This document shows positions 1-8,505 of a stretch of 47,534 nt of DNA, piece after piece. The translations under genes and the position numbers were made by a program. The stretch is taken from assembly GCA_001915025.1 (NCBI GenBank), contig MNDR01000095.1, positions 31,312 through 78,845 of the forward strand, read 5' to 3'. Position 1 is the first letter of the stretch. Each line of letters opens with the position of its first letter. This DNA is from Gemmatimonadetes bacterium 13_2_20CM_2_65_7 (GTDB lineage: Bacteria; Gemmatimonadota; Gemmatimonadetes; Gemmatimonadales; GWC2-71-9). The notes under the pieces are model-generated. The model was not told the DNA's origin. It worked only from the letters and a program-made list of their open reading frames with translations, and did no database searches.

Positions 1-92
1 GCATCACGGTGAGCGCTCGTCGCATCATCTCCCCACTCGACTCCACCGCCTCTCGCACCGCCGCTCCAGAAGCACCGCCTCCTAGAGCCTAA
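1..92 (+). CDS. C-terminal fragment of an unidentified protein
   Basis: An open frame enters from the left edge (codons in phase with base 3) and ends at a TAA at 90-92. It gives about 29 residues ending in a Pro/Ala-rich tail (PEAPPPRA). The other two forward frames close earlier or give an unlikely His/Arg-rich peptide. There is too little sequence to name a family, and it may not be coding. Low confidence. Confidence 0.3.
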   Translation, partial: ITVSARRIISPLDSTASRTAAPEAPPPRA

Positions 93-176
93 GCCTCGGT
101 TCTTGGTTGCTCACGCATCGCACGGAGTCACACTCGAGTGCGATGCTCGAGACTTTGCTCTAACAAGAGACTCAAC

Positions 177-1480
177 ATGTTTCGCTACTTCCTTGCGATC
201 GCACTCCTGCCCTCGATGCTCTCTGCGCAGCATCCGGAGCACCAGATGCCACAGCAGACTCCAATGAAACCGATGGCGATCATGATGATCGATCCGTTGG
301 GCGTCTCGATGGAGCGGATGGGTTCGGGCACGACCTGGATCCCGGACGCGGTGCCCCTCCCCGCACGCCACGTTATGTCGGGATCGTGGCTACTCATGCT
401 GCACGGGTTTGGGTTCGTCCAGTACGACAAGCAGGGCGGCCCGCGCGGCGCTGATCAATTCGGATCGCTCAATTGGGCCATGCTGATGGCGAGCCGCGAT
501 CTGCTCGGGGGCCGATTTCAGGCCAGAACGATGTTGAGTCTCGACCCCGCAACCGTCACCAATCGTGGCTATCCACTGCTGCTGCAAAGCGGCGAGACCT
601 ACCGCGGTCAGCCGCTCGTCGATCGGCAACATCCGCACGACTTCTGGATGGAATTGGCAATGATGTACGAGCGCGTGTTGTCGCGCAGTGTCGGCGTGAC
701 GGTCTACGCCGCGCCTTCCGGCGAGCCGGCCCTCAGCCCCGTTGCGTTCATGCACCGACCATCCGCCATGGATAATCTCGCCGCGCCGTTGTCTCACCAT
801 TGGCAGGACGCGACGCACATCAGTTTTGGCGTGCTCACCGCGGGTCTTTTTGGTCGACACTGGAAACTGGAAGGCTCAGCCTTCAACGGCCGCGAACCAA
901 ATGAGGAGCGGTGGGGGTTCGATCGTATCCGCTTCGACTCGTACTCCGGACGATTCACGGCCCATCTGGATTCGAGCTGGGTTGTCTCAGCGGGGTACGG
1001 CTTTCTGAAGAGTCCCGAAGCGTTGCATCCATTGCAATCCGAACACCGGGTCACGGCATCTGTCCTCCACGGTCGGAAACTGGGCACGGAGGGTCAGATC
1101 GCGTCATCGATCATCTGGGGCGCCAACCGTCGCTCGGGAAGAACCACGCATTCCGCCCTGGCGGAGAGTGAGGCGGTATTGGATCGTAGCAATACGATCT
1201 TTGGACGTCTCGGGTGGTTCAGAAAACGGCCGAGGAGCTGGCATTGCCGACGGGACCCGGGGGCTTCATGCCTGATGCCGCGTTCACGGTCACCGCGTTT
1301 TCGGTCGGATACATTCGCGAGATCGTTCGCTCGTCGAACGCGACGGTGGGGGTCGGATTTCAAGGTAGTCTGAACGCGCTCCCTCCCGCGCTTGACTCCT
1401 TCTATGGGTCACGCACACCAGTCGGGGTAATGCTGTTCGTTCGTATCCGTCCGCTTCACGGTCCGCATCCAATGAACTGA
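177..1480 (+). pseudogene. outer-membrane beta-barrel-like protein, frameshifted
   Basis: Starts at ATG 177 with a signal peptide (MFRYFLAIALLPSMLSAQ) followed by a His/Met-rich stretch (HPEHQMPQ...). The body alternates aromatic and polar residues (MLHGFGFVQYD, SAGYGFLKSPEAL), as in an outer-membrane barrel. The frame reads to about residue 347 (FGRLGW), then becomes an Arg-rich nonsense tail ending at 1373. The -1 frame picks up at once as VQKTAEELALP and runs to a TGA at 1478-1480, ending VGVMLFVRIRP, a plausible last strand. One missing base near 1215-1219 explains this, so about 434 residues were intended. The function is unknown; the His/Met-rich N-terminus and the copper-type genes nearby hint at metal stress. 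It could be a true pseudogene or a sequencing error. Confidence 0.7.
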
Positions 1481-1559
1481 TGCCCTAGCCCGCTCGAACG
1501 ATCGATGATACAGTTGTTATAGTCCACCACGGTGCATGCCATCCAGCTGCGAGGTTCCC

Positions 1560-2027
1560 ATGCGATGGATTACTCGTGAGCGTCCGAAGATCGATCGCGT
1601 CGCATGCCCGTGGCTGGTGACGCGATTCATCGACCCGCAGGCGGAGTTTCTCTTTGCACCACCTGCGGAGGTCCGCCCGCGTGCCGCGGACCTCAAGGCG
1701 ATCCCGTACGATGTCGAAGGCGTGGAGCTTTCTCACGACGGGCCTTTGTGCAGCTTCGACGCCTTCCTGCAGAAGTACCGCCTGACGGATCCGGCCTTGC
1801 ACGAGCTGGCGGTTATCGTCCGCGGGGCGGACACGGATCGTCTGGACCTTGCCCCGCAGGCGGCAGGCTTGCTCGCCATCTCCCTGGGCCTGTCGCAACT
1901 GTTCCCGGATGATCACGAGCTGCTCGCGCGCGGGTTCGTCATCTACGACGCGCTCTACGCGTGGCTACAACACGCCAAGGGGGAGCGTCATACCTGGAAC
2001 CCGCAGCGCGTCCCCGCCTCCGCCTGA
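1560..2027 (+). CDS. ChrB C-terminal-domain protein (chromate resistance family)
   Basis: A 155-residue protein consisting only of the ChrB C-terminal domain. It opens with the family pattern (RPKIDRVACPWLVTRFIDP, then a Phe-rich strand EFLFAPP) and continues with an AIPYDVEGVELSH stretch and a helical tail with YDALYAWLQ. ATG 1560 is chosen because the domain begins directly after it; an in-frame ATG at 1536 would add eight unrelated residues. Its stop (TGA 2025-2027) lies 4 nt before the GTG of the next gene, which carries a second copy of the same domain, so the pair is probably co-translated. ChrB proteins are known chromate-responsive regulators or sensors. A stand-alone C-terminal domain has no DNA-binding part, so a partner or enzymatic role is more likely. 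No chrA transporter is present in the window. Confidence 0.85.
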   Translation: MRWITRERPKIDRVACPWLVTRFIDPQAEFLFAPPAEVRPRAADLKAIPYDVEGVELSHDGPLCSFDAFLQKYRLTDPALHELAVIVRGADTDRLDLAPQAAGLLAISLGLSQLFPDDHELLARGFVIYDALYAWLQHAKGERHTWNPQRVPASA

Positions 2028-2031
2028 TGTC

Positions 2032-2976
2032 GTGAACGGCACAACCGGACGTTGGCTGCTGCTGTTCCACCAGATTCCGCCGAAGCCCGACTACTTCCGG
2101 GTGAAGGTGTGGCGCAGGCTGCAGCGCATCGGCGCGGTGCCGGTCAAGAACTCGGTGTGGGTCCTCCCGTACAACGATCAGGCAGTCGAAGACTTTCGCT
2201 GGCTGCTGGAGGAGATCGAGGCGGGCGGTGGTGAGGGGTCAGTGTGTCGCGGGGATTTTGTGGACGGCCTGAGCGACCGCGACGTCGAAGGATTGTTCCA
2301 CAAAGCCCGCGCCGCGGATTACGCGGCCATCGCGCGCGATGCGAAATCCCTAGCGCGCAAGGTGGCCCCCACCGAAGGGGCGCGTCTCAATCACAGGTTG
2401 GCTGAGGTCGCAGCGATCGACTATTTCCGCGCTCCCAACCGACAAGCGGCAGAGCGGGTCGTCGCGCGCCTCGAGGCACGCGCGCGCCGGACCGAACCGC
2501 CCGATGATCGCGGGGCCAGTGCTGGCCGCCGAGCCGGGCGGATGCGCGGGCGGACCTGGGTCACGCGCCGGGGCGTGTTCGTGGATCGCATCGCCAGTGC
2601 GTGGCTGATCAAGCGCTGCATCGACCCCGGGGCCCGGTTCAAGTTCGTGGCTCCCGAAGGCTACTCGCCCCGCAAGGGGGAGCTGCGCTTCGACATGTTC
2701 GAAGCAGAGTACACGCACGAGGGCGACCGCTGCACCTTCGAGACGCTCGTCCGACGGTTTCGGCTGCGCGACCCCGCGCTGCGAGCCACCAGCGAGATCG
2801 TGCACGACATCGACTGCAAGGACGCGAAGTTCGGCCGCGCCGAGGCTACCGGTGTCGAGCGCTTGCTCGCGGGAATCGCCCGGAAGCACGCCGCTGACGC
2901 CACGCGGCTCCGTCGCGGAGCGGCCGTATTCGACAACCTGTACCAGTCGTTCACCAACAAAGGAGTGCGTCCATGA
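2032..2976 (+). CDS. chrB: ChrB-like protein, full length (N- and C-terminal domains)
   Basis: A 314-residue protein with GTG start at 2032. The N-terminal ChrB domain (about 1-150) has GRWLLLFHQIPPKPDYFRVK, then KNSVWVLPYN and a FRWLLEEIEAGGGE stretch. An Arg-rich linker (about 140-185) leads to the C-terminal ChrB domain from TRRGVFVDRIASAWLIKRCI to YQSFTNKG. The C-terminal half is paralogous to the gene just upstream (VDRIASAWLIKRCIDPGARF against IDRVACPWLVTRFIDPQAEF). Known ChrB proteins sense chromate and control chr operons. Its stop overlaps the ATG of the DUF1259 gene (ATGA at 2973-2976). Family assignment is firm; that it responds to chromate here is inference. Confidence 0.87.
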   Translation: MNGTTGRWLLLFHQIPPKPDYFRVKVWRRLQRIGAVPVKNSVWVLPYNDQAVEDFRWLLEEIEAGGGEGSVCRGDFVDGLSDRDVEGLFHKARAADYAAIARDAKSLARKVAPTEGARLNHRLAEVAAIDYFRAPNRQAAERVVARLEARARRTEPPDDRGASAGRRAGRMRGRTWVTRRGVFVDRIASAWLIKRCIDPGARFKFVAPEGYSPRKGELRFDMFEAEYTHEGDRCTFETLVRRFRLRDPALRATSEIVHDIDCKDAKFGRAEATGVERLLAGIARKHAADATRLRRGAAVFDNLYQSFTNKGVRP

Positions 2977-3854
2977 AGCAGGTTCTGAAGGGAACTCTAT
3001 GCCTGTGCCTCGTCGCTGCGGGAGCGAGCCCGGTGTTCGGGCAACAGGCGTCGACCACTGCCTGGGATTCCGTCGGCCGTATTCTCGGAACATCGCCCAC
3101 GACTGTCGCCGGTTACGTTCGCTATAACCTCCCCCGCCGCGACCTCACCGTCCGGATCGGGGATGTGACGGTCGCGCCGGCGCTCGCGCTTGGCGCTTGG
3201 GCCGGGTTCAGCGGCGAGCCCAACGATGCGACGATGATGGGTGACCTTGTTCTCACGGCCGCGGAGCTGGGCCCGGTCCTCACCGAGTTGGCGCATCAGC
3301 GCATCGGGGTGAGCGCAATCCACAATCATATCGTTGGGGAACAGCCGGAGATCATTTACGTCCACATCCTCGGCCACGGAAACGCGCTCGATCTGGCGAC
3401 CCGGCTGGATCGGGCCCTGACCCGAACCGGAACGCCGCGACCTGTCGCAGCCGCGCCACCTGTCCCCCTGACGATCGACACCGCCGCCGTTTTCGAAGCG
3501 CTGGGACGTCACGGCACAGCGCGCGGCAACGTCGTTCAAGTGGGGTTCGTTCTGGTCTCGGGGACAGTCACCATGGGCGGCCGCACGATGACCCCGGCTC
3601 TCGCCTACGGGTCGCCCGTTAATGTGCAGATGGTGAGCCCCTCGCGCGCCGTCGCCACGGGCGACTTCGCGGTCCGAGACTCCAGCGTCGCCGCTGTGCT
3701 CGACGCCCTCACCGCGCACGGGATCACGGCGACCGCGATGCACAGCCACATGATCGGTGACTCCCCCCACTTGGACTACATCCACTTCTGGGCCGACGGC
3801 CCGCTCCCCGACGTGCTCCGCGGACTCAGGGCGGCAGTCGATGCGGGGCACTGA
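2973..3854 (+). CDS. secreted protein with two DUF1259 domains
   Basis: A 293-residue exported protein with a signal peptide ending near VFGQQ. Two DUF1259 repeats follow. The first (about 40-150) ends in GVSAIHNHIVGEQPEIIYVHI; the second (about 165-290) ends in ITATAMHSHMIGDSPHLDYIHFW. Both copies keep the H-x-H-hydrophobic-hydrophobic-G motif and the closing Y-hydrophobic-H, which look like metal-binding positions. The family resembles the LppY/LpqO proteins of mycobacteria, and its biochemical role is not established. The ATG overlaps the chrB stop by 4 nt, and the 3' end overlaps the next gene by 14 nt, so it belongs to the same operon. A periplasmic metal-binding or metal-stress role is inferred from the His motifs and neighbours. 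Confidence 0.85.
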   Translation: MKQVLKGTLCLCLVAAGASPVFGQQASTTAWDSVGRILGTSPTTVAGYVRYNLPRRDLTVRIGDVTVAPALALGAWAGFSGEPNDATMMGDLVLTAAELGPVLTELAHQRIGVSAIHNHIVGEQPEIIYVHILGHGNALDLATRLDRALTRTGTPRPVAAAPPVPLTIDTAAVFEALGRHGTARGNVVQVGFVLVSGTVTMGGRTMTPALAYGSPVNVQMVSPSRAVATGDFAVRDSSVAAVLDALTAHGITATAMHSHMIGDSPHLDYIHFWADGPLPDVLRGLRAAVDAGH

Positions 3855-5835
3855 GAGGTTGCAGGCCTTGCTCACGCTGGCATTGTTGGTACCGGTCCAA
3901 ACAGCGGCACAGCAGAGCCTCCACGTCGTCACCGCGACCGGCCCGATCTCCCTCGATGGTCGCTTGGGCGGCCCTGCCTGGGCCGGTGCGGACTCGATCA
4001 CCGAGTTCCGGCAGCGCGAGCCCGCGGCGGGCGCTCCCGCGAGTGAGCGTACCGTGGTCAAGGTGTTGCGGGACGCCGCGGCGCTGTACGTCGCGGTGCG
4101 CGCGTACGACGGTGACATGCGGCACGTGCGGGCGAGCGAACTGCGGCGTGACGCAGACTTGTCGAGTGACGACAACGTCCAGCTGCTGATCGACAGCTTT
4201 CACGACCGCCGCGGGGCCTTCGTCTTCGGCACCAATCCGAACGGCGCGATGTGGGACGCCCAGCTCGTCGGGATCGACAATCTCAACCAAGACTGGAACG
4301 GCATCTGGGACGTGGTCGTCACGCGAGATTCCGCGGGCTGGACCGCTGAGTTCCGAATCCCGTTCCGCACACTCCGCTTCCATCGGGGGGGCGACCTGCG
4401 CTTCGGGTTCAACGTGCGCCGCTTCATCCGGCGCAAGAACGAGCAGGACCTGTGGCGCTCTTGGGGCCGCGCCGAGGGGCTGTACCAACTGCTGCATGAA
4501 GGCGAGCTGACCGAGCTGGGCGCCCTCAATCGGGTCCGCGATGTCGAGGCGTACCCGTATGTTCTGACACGAGCCACGGCGTCGGAACACGACAGCGCCG
4601 GCGCGAAGATCGGGGATGGGTCTTTGGGGGGCAAGGCCGGCCTCGATATGAAGGTCCCGGTGACGCCGACGGTCACGGCCGATCTCACTGCCAGCACCGA
4701 TTTCGCCCAGGTCGAGGTCGATCAACAAGTGATTAACCTGACCCGCTTTCCTTTCTTCTTTCCCGAGAAGCGCGAGTTTTTCTTGGAATCGAGTGGGCTA
4801 TTCGATTTCGGGACGCCGAACCGAGTGCAGGTGCTTTACTCGAGACGGATTGGGCTCGACACATCAGGCGCCGCCGTTCCTATCATCGCGGGGGGGCGCG
4901 TGACCGGGCGCGTCGGGCCGTGGCGCCTCGGGCTGCTCGACGCTCAGACCGGCGGCGCCGACCGGGCCAACGACGCGGTGCTTCGAGTGCAGCACGACCT
5001 GTTCGCGCGGTCCTATATCGGCGGGAGCCGGACCCCCGGCGTATCCGGAGTACCCCTCGCGTGGCGCATCTCCACGGACAACCCCAACGACCTCTTCGAT
5101 AACTTCGTGTCGCTGTATCGGATCGATCCGGGGTTCACGCCGGCGCTGGGTTTCGTGCGTCGCACCGGCATCTGGGAGACCACGGGTCACACCAACTTTA
5201 TGCCCCGACCCCACGCGCTCGGCATCCGCCAGCTCGATTTCAAGTTCATCCCCGAATGGGATATCATCGCCAACAGCACCGGATCGCTCGGCCGCTCGGG
5301 CGACTGGCAGACCGCATGGTTTGAGTGGCGATTCCTCGGAGGTGACCGGGAGAATGGGGACCGCTTCGAAGTGAATTTCCAGCGTTTCCTGGACGCGCCG
5401 ACCGACACCTTTGACATCTTTCGGCAAGTGAAGATCCCACCCGGCCGATACTGGTGGTCGCGCTACGAGCTGCAGTACTTCATGTCACCGGGCCGGCCCC
5501 TCAGCTTCGGCGCGTTTGTGAACTGGGGCACGTTTTACAGCGGCCGCAGTGCGGACGTGGAGCTGCAGGGCACGTGGCGCGGCGGAGGACACGTCATTGC
5601 CAGCGCCGACCTGTCCCGCACGGCTGCGCGGCTGCCCGCCGGCGGGTTCCAGCGGGCGGACTTCAACCTGCGATTCCATTGGATTCCCCAGATCGGGGAC
5701 GACGTTTTCCTGGTCTGGAATTCGGGGTACACGACCAATCGGGCGGCCACCTACCGCTTCCCAACGGTACGATCGCTCGCTCGGCCGTTGAACGGCGCAT
5801 TCGTGGTGAAGATCGTTCACCGCATTGCGCCATGA
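3841..5835 (+). CDS. CBM9-like / DUF5916 outer-membrane protein
   Basis: A 664-residue exported protein. ATG 3841 is chosen because the signal peptide (LQALLTLALLVPVQTAAQQ) starts just after it. Residues about 25-210 form a carbohydrate-binding family-9-like sandwich (ISLDGRLGGPAWAGADSI, DNVQLLIDSFHDRRGAFVF, TAEFRIPFRTLRF). The rest is a DUF5916 barrel-like region with the conserved LTRFPFFFPEKREFFLESSG and many alternating aromatic strands. Ligand and activity are unknown; the family is common in Gemmatimonadota and Bacteroidota and is often found beside peptidases or transporters. It starts inside the DUF1259 gene and is the last gene of the chrB operon. It converges with the CDF gene, leaving only 43 bp with no clear terminator hairpin. 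Confidence 0.85.
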   Translation: MRGTERLQALLTLALLVPVQTAAQQSLHVVTATGPISLDGRLGGPAWAGADSITEFRQREPAAGAPASERTVVKVLRDAAALYVAVRAYDGDMRHVRASELRRDADLSSDDNVQLLIDSFHDRRGAFVFGTNPNGAMWDAQLVGIDNLNQDWNGIWDVVVTRDSAGWTAEFRIPFRTLRFHRGGDLRFGFNVRRFIRRKNEQDLWRSWGRAEGLYQLLHEGELTELGALNRVRDVEAYPYVLTRATASEHDSAGAKIGDGSLGGKAGLDMKVPVTPTVTADLTASTDFAQVEVDQQVINLTRFPFFFPEKREFFLESSGLFDFGTPNRVQVLYSRRIGLDTSGAAVPIIAGGRVTGRVGPWRLGLLDAQTGGADRANDAVLRVQHDLFARSYIGGSRTPGVSGVPLAWRISTDNPNDLFDNFVSLYRIDPGFTPALGFVRRTGIWETTGHTNFMPRPHALGIRQLDFKFIPEWDIIANSTGSLGRSGDWQTAWFEWRFLGGDRENGDRFEVNFQRFLDAPTDTFDIFRQVKIPPGRYWWSRYELQYFMSPGRPLSFGAFVNWGTFYSGRSADVELQGTWRGGGHVIASADLSRTAARLPAGGFQRADFNLRFHWIPQIGDDVFLVWNSGYTTNRAATYRFPTVRSLARPLNGAFVVKIVHRIAP

Positions 5836-5878
5836 GAACGGCACAATGTCCTTTCCAAGGCGGTACTTCAGTGCCTCT

Positions 5879-6502
5879 TCAGTCCTCGCCTTCGCTAGCC
5901 TCTCCTCGCCATGCCTCCGCCCCCTCGCGCACGATCAACGGCAGCATCGCCAACGCGGCGGCTGGGTCGGCCCACCACCATCCGAGGACCGCGTTCAAGC
6001 CTAGACCGAGAAGCGTCGTCGCGGAGAGCCAAGCGCAGACGATGGTCTCGTGCGCGTCCGCCCGCAGCGCCCGGCTCCCGAGGCTGGCCGCAACGCGAAG
6101 CTTTCCTCGGGCGAGGAGCGGCATCACGATCAAGGAGACGACCGTGAGGCCGATCCCGATCGGACTCGATTCGGGGTGGCTACCCGTCACCAGGACCCCG
6201 ACAGCGTGCAAAAGGATGTAGACGCCGAGCGCGAGCAGCAAAAGACCCGCCCCGCGCGCCGCGCGGCGCTCCACGGTCGGCCCCAAGGGCGCCAAGCCGA
6301 GTTCAGCCCGAAGCCGCCACCATAATAAGGCCCCGCTGGTTACCTCGATCACCGAATCGATTCCAAATCCCGTCAGGGCCACCGACCCAGCGGCGATACC
6401 GGCGCCGATCGCGACAAGTCCCTCAAGAGCGTTGTAGCCCACGGTCACGCCCTCGAGCGTGATCCCTTGTCGCAGTGCCGCTTCGCGGCCGAGGCCCATC
6501 AT
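5879..6502 (-). CDS. CDF-like cation transporter
   Basis: A 207-residue membrane protein with about six hydrophobic segments. It resembles a compact branch of the cation diffusion facilitator superfamily: an early segment with ALTGFGIDSVIEVTSG (acidic residues where CDF proteins hold metal) and a later RADAHETIVCAWLSATTLLG segment (Asp/His pair before a helix). The start at 6502 gives an ATGA overlap with the stop of the upstream ATPase; the longer upstream reading is only antisense-like Arg-rich sequence inside the ATPase. It is the last gene of the copper-type operon. Transport of a divalent metal out of the cytoplasm is the likely role; the metal cannot be read from the sequence. The protein lacks the cytoplasmic C-terminal domain typical of long CDF proteins. 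Confidence 0.75.
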   Translation of the reverse strand: MMGLGREAALRQGITLEGVTVGYNALEGLVAIGAGIAAGSVALTGFGIDSVIEVTSGALLWWRLRAELGLAPLGPTVERRAARGAGLLLLALGVYILLHAVGVLVTGSHPESSPIGIGLTVVSLIVMPLLARGKLRVAASLGSRALRADAHETIVCAWLSATTLLGLGLNAVLGWWWADPAAALAMLPLIVREGAEAWRGEASEGED

Positions 6503-8505
6503 GGTCGTGTGCGTGCGGAACGTTGTCGTCGTCCTAGGAGCTGGGCGTTCACGGCGACGATCACGGTCGAGACCGACATGAACACCGCCCCAAGGGCAGG
6601 CGACAGCAAAATGCCTGTCGCTCGATAGAGCACGCCGGCTGCGAGTGGGACGGCCACGGCGTTGTAGCCCGTGGCCCACCACAGATTCTGTACGATCTTG
6701 CGGTACGTCGCGCGCGCTAGGCCGACGATCGCCGGTACATCGCGCGGATCGGACCGGACGAGCACGATATCAGCGGATTCGATCGCGACGTCGGTGCCCG
6801 CGCCGATCGCGATGCCCACATCAGCTTCGACCAGCGCTGGCGCATCGTTCACGCCATCGCCTACCATCGCAACTGTGAAGCCACGCGCTTTGACTTCTCG
6901 AATCCGCGCGGCCTTTTGAACGGGCAGCACTTCCGCGAAATACTCGTCGAGTCCCAACTCCTGCGCGACCCACCGCGCCACTGCCTGGGAGTCGCCGGTA
7001 AGCATCATCGCCCGGATGCCCATCTGCTTCAGCCGCTGTAGCGCCTCGCGAGACTCGGGACGGATGATATCGGCGAGCGCAATGGCCCCGACCACTTTTG
7101 AGTCCAGTAGTACGTACACGACTGTCTTCCCCTGCTCCGCAACGCGCGCCACGCGTGCGTCACTCACAGTCTGATTGCGGTCCTTCAAGAATCCCGGGCT
7201 GACGACTTTCACCTCCACGCCTTCCACTATTCCCCGTGCACCTTTTCCCGGAATTGCGTTGACTTCGGACGCCGACGGATAGCTGATCCCTCGTTCCGTT
7301 GCGGCGCGCACAATGCCCGCCGCGATGGGGTGTTCAGAGCGGCTCTCGAGTGCGGCGGCGAGTCGCAAGATGTCGGACTCACTGCGGCCGTCCAGAGAGA
7401 TCACATCCGTAACGCCGAATCGCCCCTCGGTGAGCGTGCCCGTCTTGTCGAAGACGACGGCGTCGAGGGCGCGCGCCCGCTCGAACGCCGCGCGATCGCG
7501 GATCAGCAGCCCGTTCCGCGCCGAGATCGCAGTCGAAACCGCGACGACGAGCGGGACCGCGAGGCCGAGGGCGTGAGGACACGTGATCACCATGACCGTC
7601 ACCATCCGCTCGAGCGCGAAATCGAAGCTGCGTCCGCCCGCGAGCCACGCGATCAGCGTCGTCACGCCGGCGGCAATCGCGATCACGGTGAGCCACATCG
7701 CCGCACGATTGGCGAGGTCTTGCGTGCGCGAGCGGGTCTGCTGGGCGCGGCGCACCAACTCGATCACCTGCGCGAGGTACGTCTCAGCGCCGGTGCGAGT
7801 GATGCGCAGCGTAATTGCCGCTTCCCCGTTTACCGCCCCGCCGAGCACCGCGTCTCCGGGACCCTTCTCCACGGGCTGCGACTCGCCCGTCAGCAATGCC
7901 TGGTTGACGGTCGTCCGGCCCGCGGTGATCGCGCCGTCCGCGGGAATCCTCTCGCCGGGTTTAACCAGCACCAGGTCTTCCTGGCGAAGCTCCGTAACAG
8001 GGACGTCCTCGGTTGATCCGTCGGGGCGCAGCCGGTGCGCCTCGGCGGGAAGCAATCGCACGAGCTCCTCGAGAGCCCGCGAAGCGCCCAGCACGGAACG
8101 CATCTCGATCCAGTGACCCAGCAGCATGATGTCGATGAGCGTCGCGGTTTCCCAGAAGAACACCGCTCCGCTGAGGCCGAAGACGACCGCCGCGCTGTAG
8201 AGATACGCCACGCTGATCGCGAGACCGACGAGCGTCATCATGCCCGGCAACTTCTTTCGCAGCTCGGCGACGAGGCCGGTTAGGAACGGCCAACCACCAT
8301 AGAAATAGACGGCCGATGCGAAGCCAAACTCCACGTAGCGCGCGCCCGGAAACGCCAGGACTCCACGGAGCCCGAGGAGATGTTGGACCGTTTCAGACGT
8401 CGCCAGCACCGGAATAGTCAGCGCCAGCGAGATCCAAAAGCGGCGCCGGAAATCGTCCACCATGCTGCCTTCGTGCCCTTGATGATGAGAGTGTGCGTGG
8501 TTCAT
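6499..8505 (-). CDS. copB: P1B-type heavy-metal ATPase, CopB-like (CPH type)
   Basis: A 668-residue P-type ATPase. It has a short His-rich N-terminus (HAHSHHQGH) and no CxxC metal-binding domain. Visible motifs are TGES at about 206-209, CPH at 309-311 in the metal-translocating helix, the phosphorylated DKTGT at 353-357, SEHP further on, and GDGVNDAPAL near the C-terminus. The last two helices carry GYNAVAVPLAAG and MSVSTVIVAVNAQLL. CPH plus MSxST defines the CopB (P1B-3) group, known for copper export; CPC pumps are CopA. It starts inside the cusA stop (ATGA, 8502-8505) and overlaps the CDF gene in the same way. It would move copper or silver from cytoplasm to periplasm, where CusCBA can pass it outside. 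Confidence 0.92.
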   Translation of the reverse strand: MNHAHSHHQGHEGSMVDDFRRRFWISLALTIPVLATSETVQHLLGLRGVLAFPGARYVEFGFASAVYFYGGWPFLTGLVAELRKKLPGMMTLVGLAISVAYLYSAAVVFGLSGAVFFWETATLIDIMLLGHWIEMRSVLGASRALEELVRLLPAEAHRLRPDGSTEDVPVTELRQEDLVLVKPGERIPADGAITAGRTTVNQALLTGESQPVEKGPGDAVLGGAVNGEAAITLRITRTGAETYLAQVIELVRRAQQTRSRTQDLANRAAMWLTVIAIAAGVTTLIAWLAGGRSFDFALERMVTVMVITCPHALGLAVPLVVAVSTAISARNGLLIRDRAAFERARALDAVVFDKTGTLTEGRFGVTDVISLDGRSESDILRLAAALESRSEHPIAAGIVRAATERGISYPSASEVNAIPGKGARGIVEGVEVKVVSPGFLKDRNQTVSDARVARVAEQGKTVVYVLLDSKVVGAIALADIIRPESREALQRLKQMGIRAMMLTGDSQAVARWVAQELGLDEYFAEVLPVQKAARIREVKARGFTVAMVGDGVNDAPALVEADVGIAIGAGTDVAIESADIVLVRSDPRDVPAIVGLARATYRKIVQNLWWATGYNAVAVPLAAGVLYRATGILLSPALGAVFMSVSTVIVAVNAQLLGRRQRSARTRP

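Noticed and set aside
2350-3093. Antisense frame over the end of chrB
   Set aside because: No start context or motif, and it lies fully inside two well-supported genes.
5836-5878. Possible terminator between the DUF5916 and CDF genes
   Set aside because: Only a 4-bp stem (AGGC/GCCT) and no T run; too weak to report.
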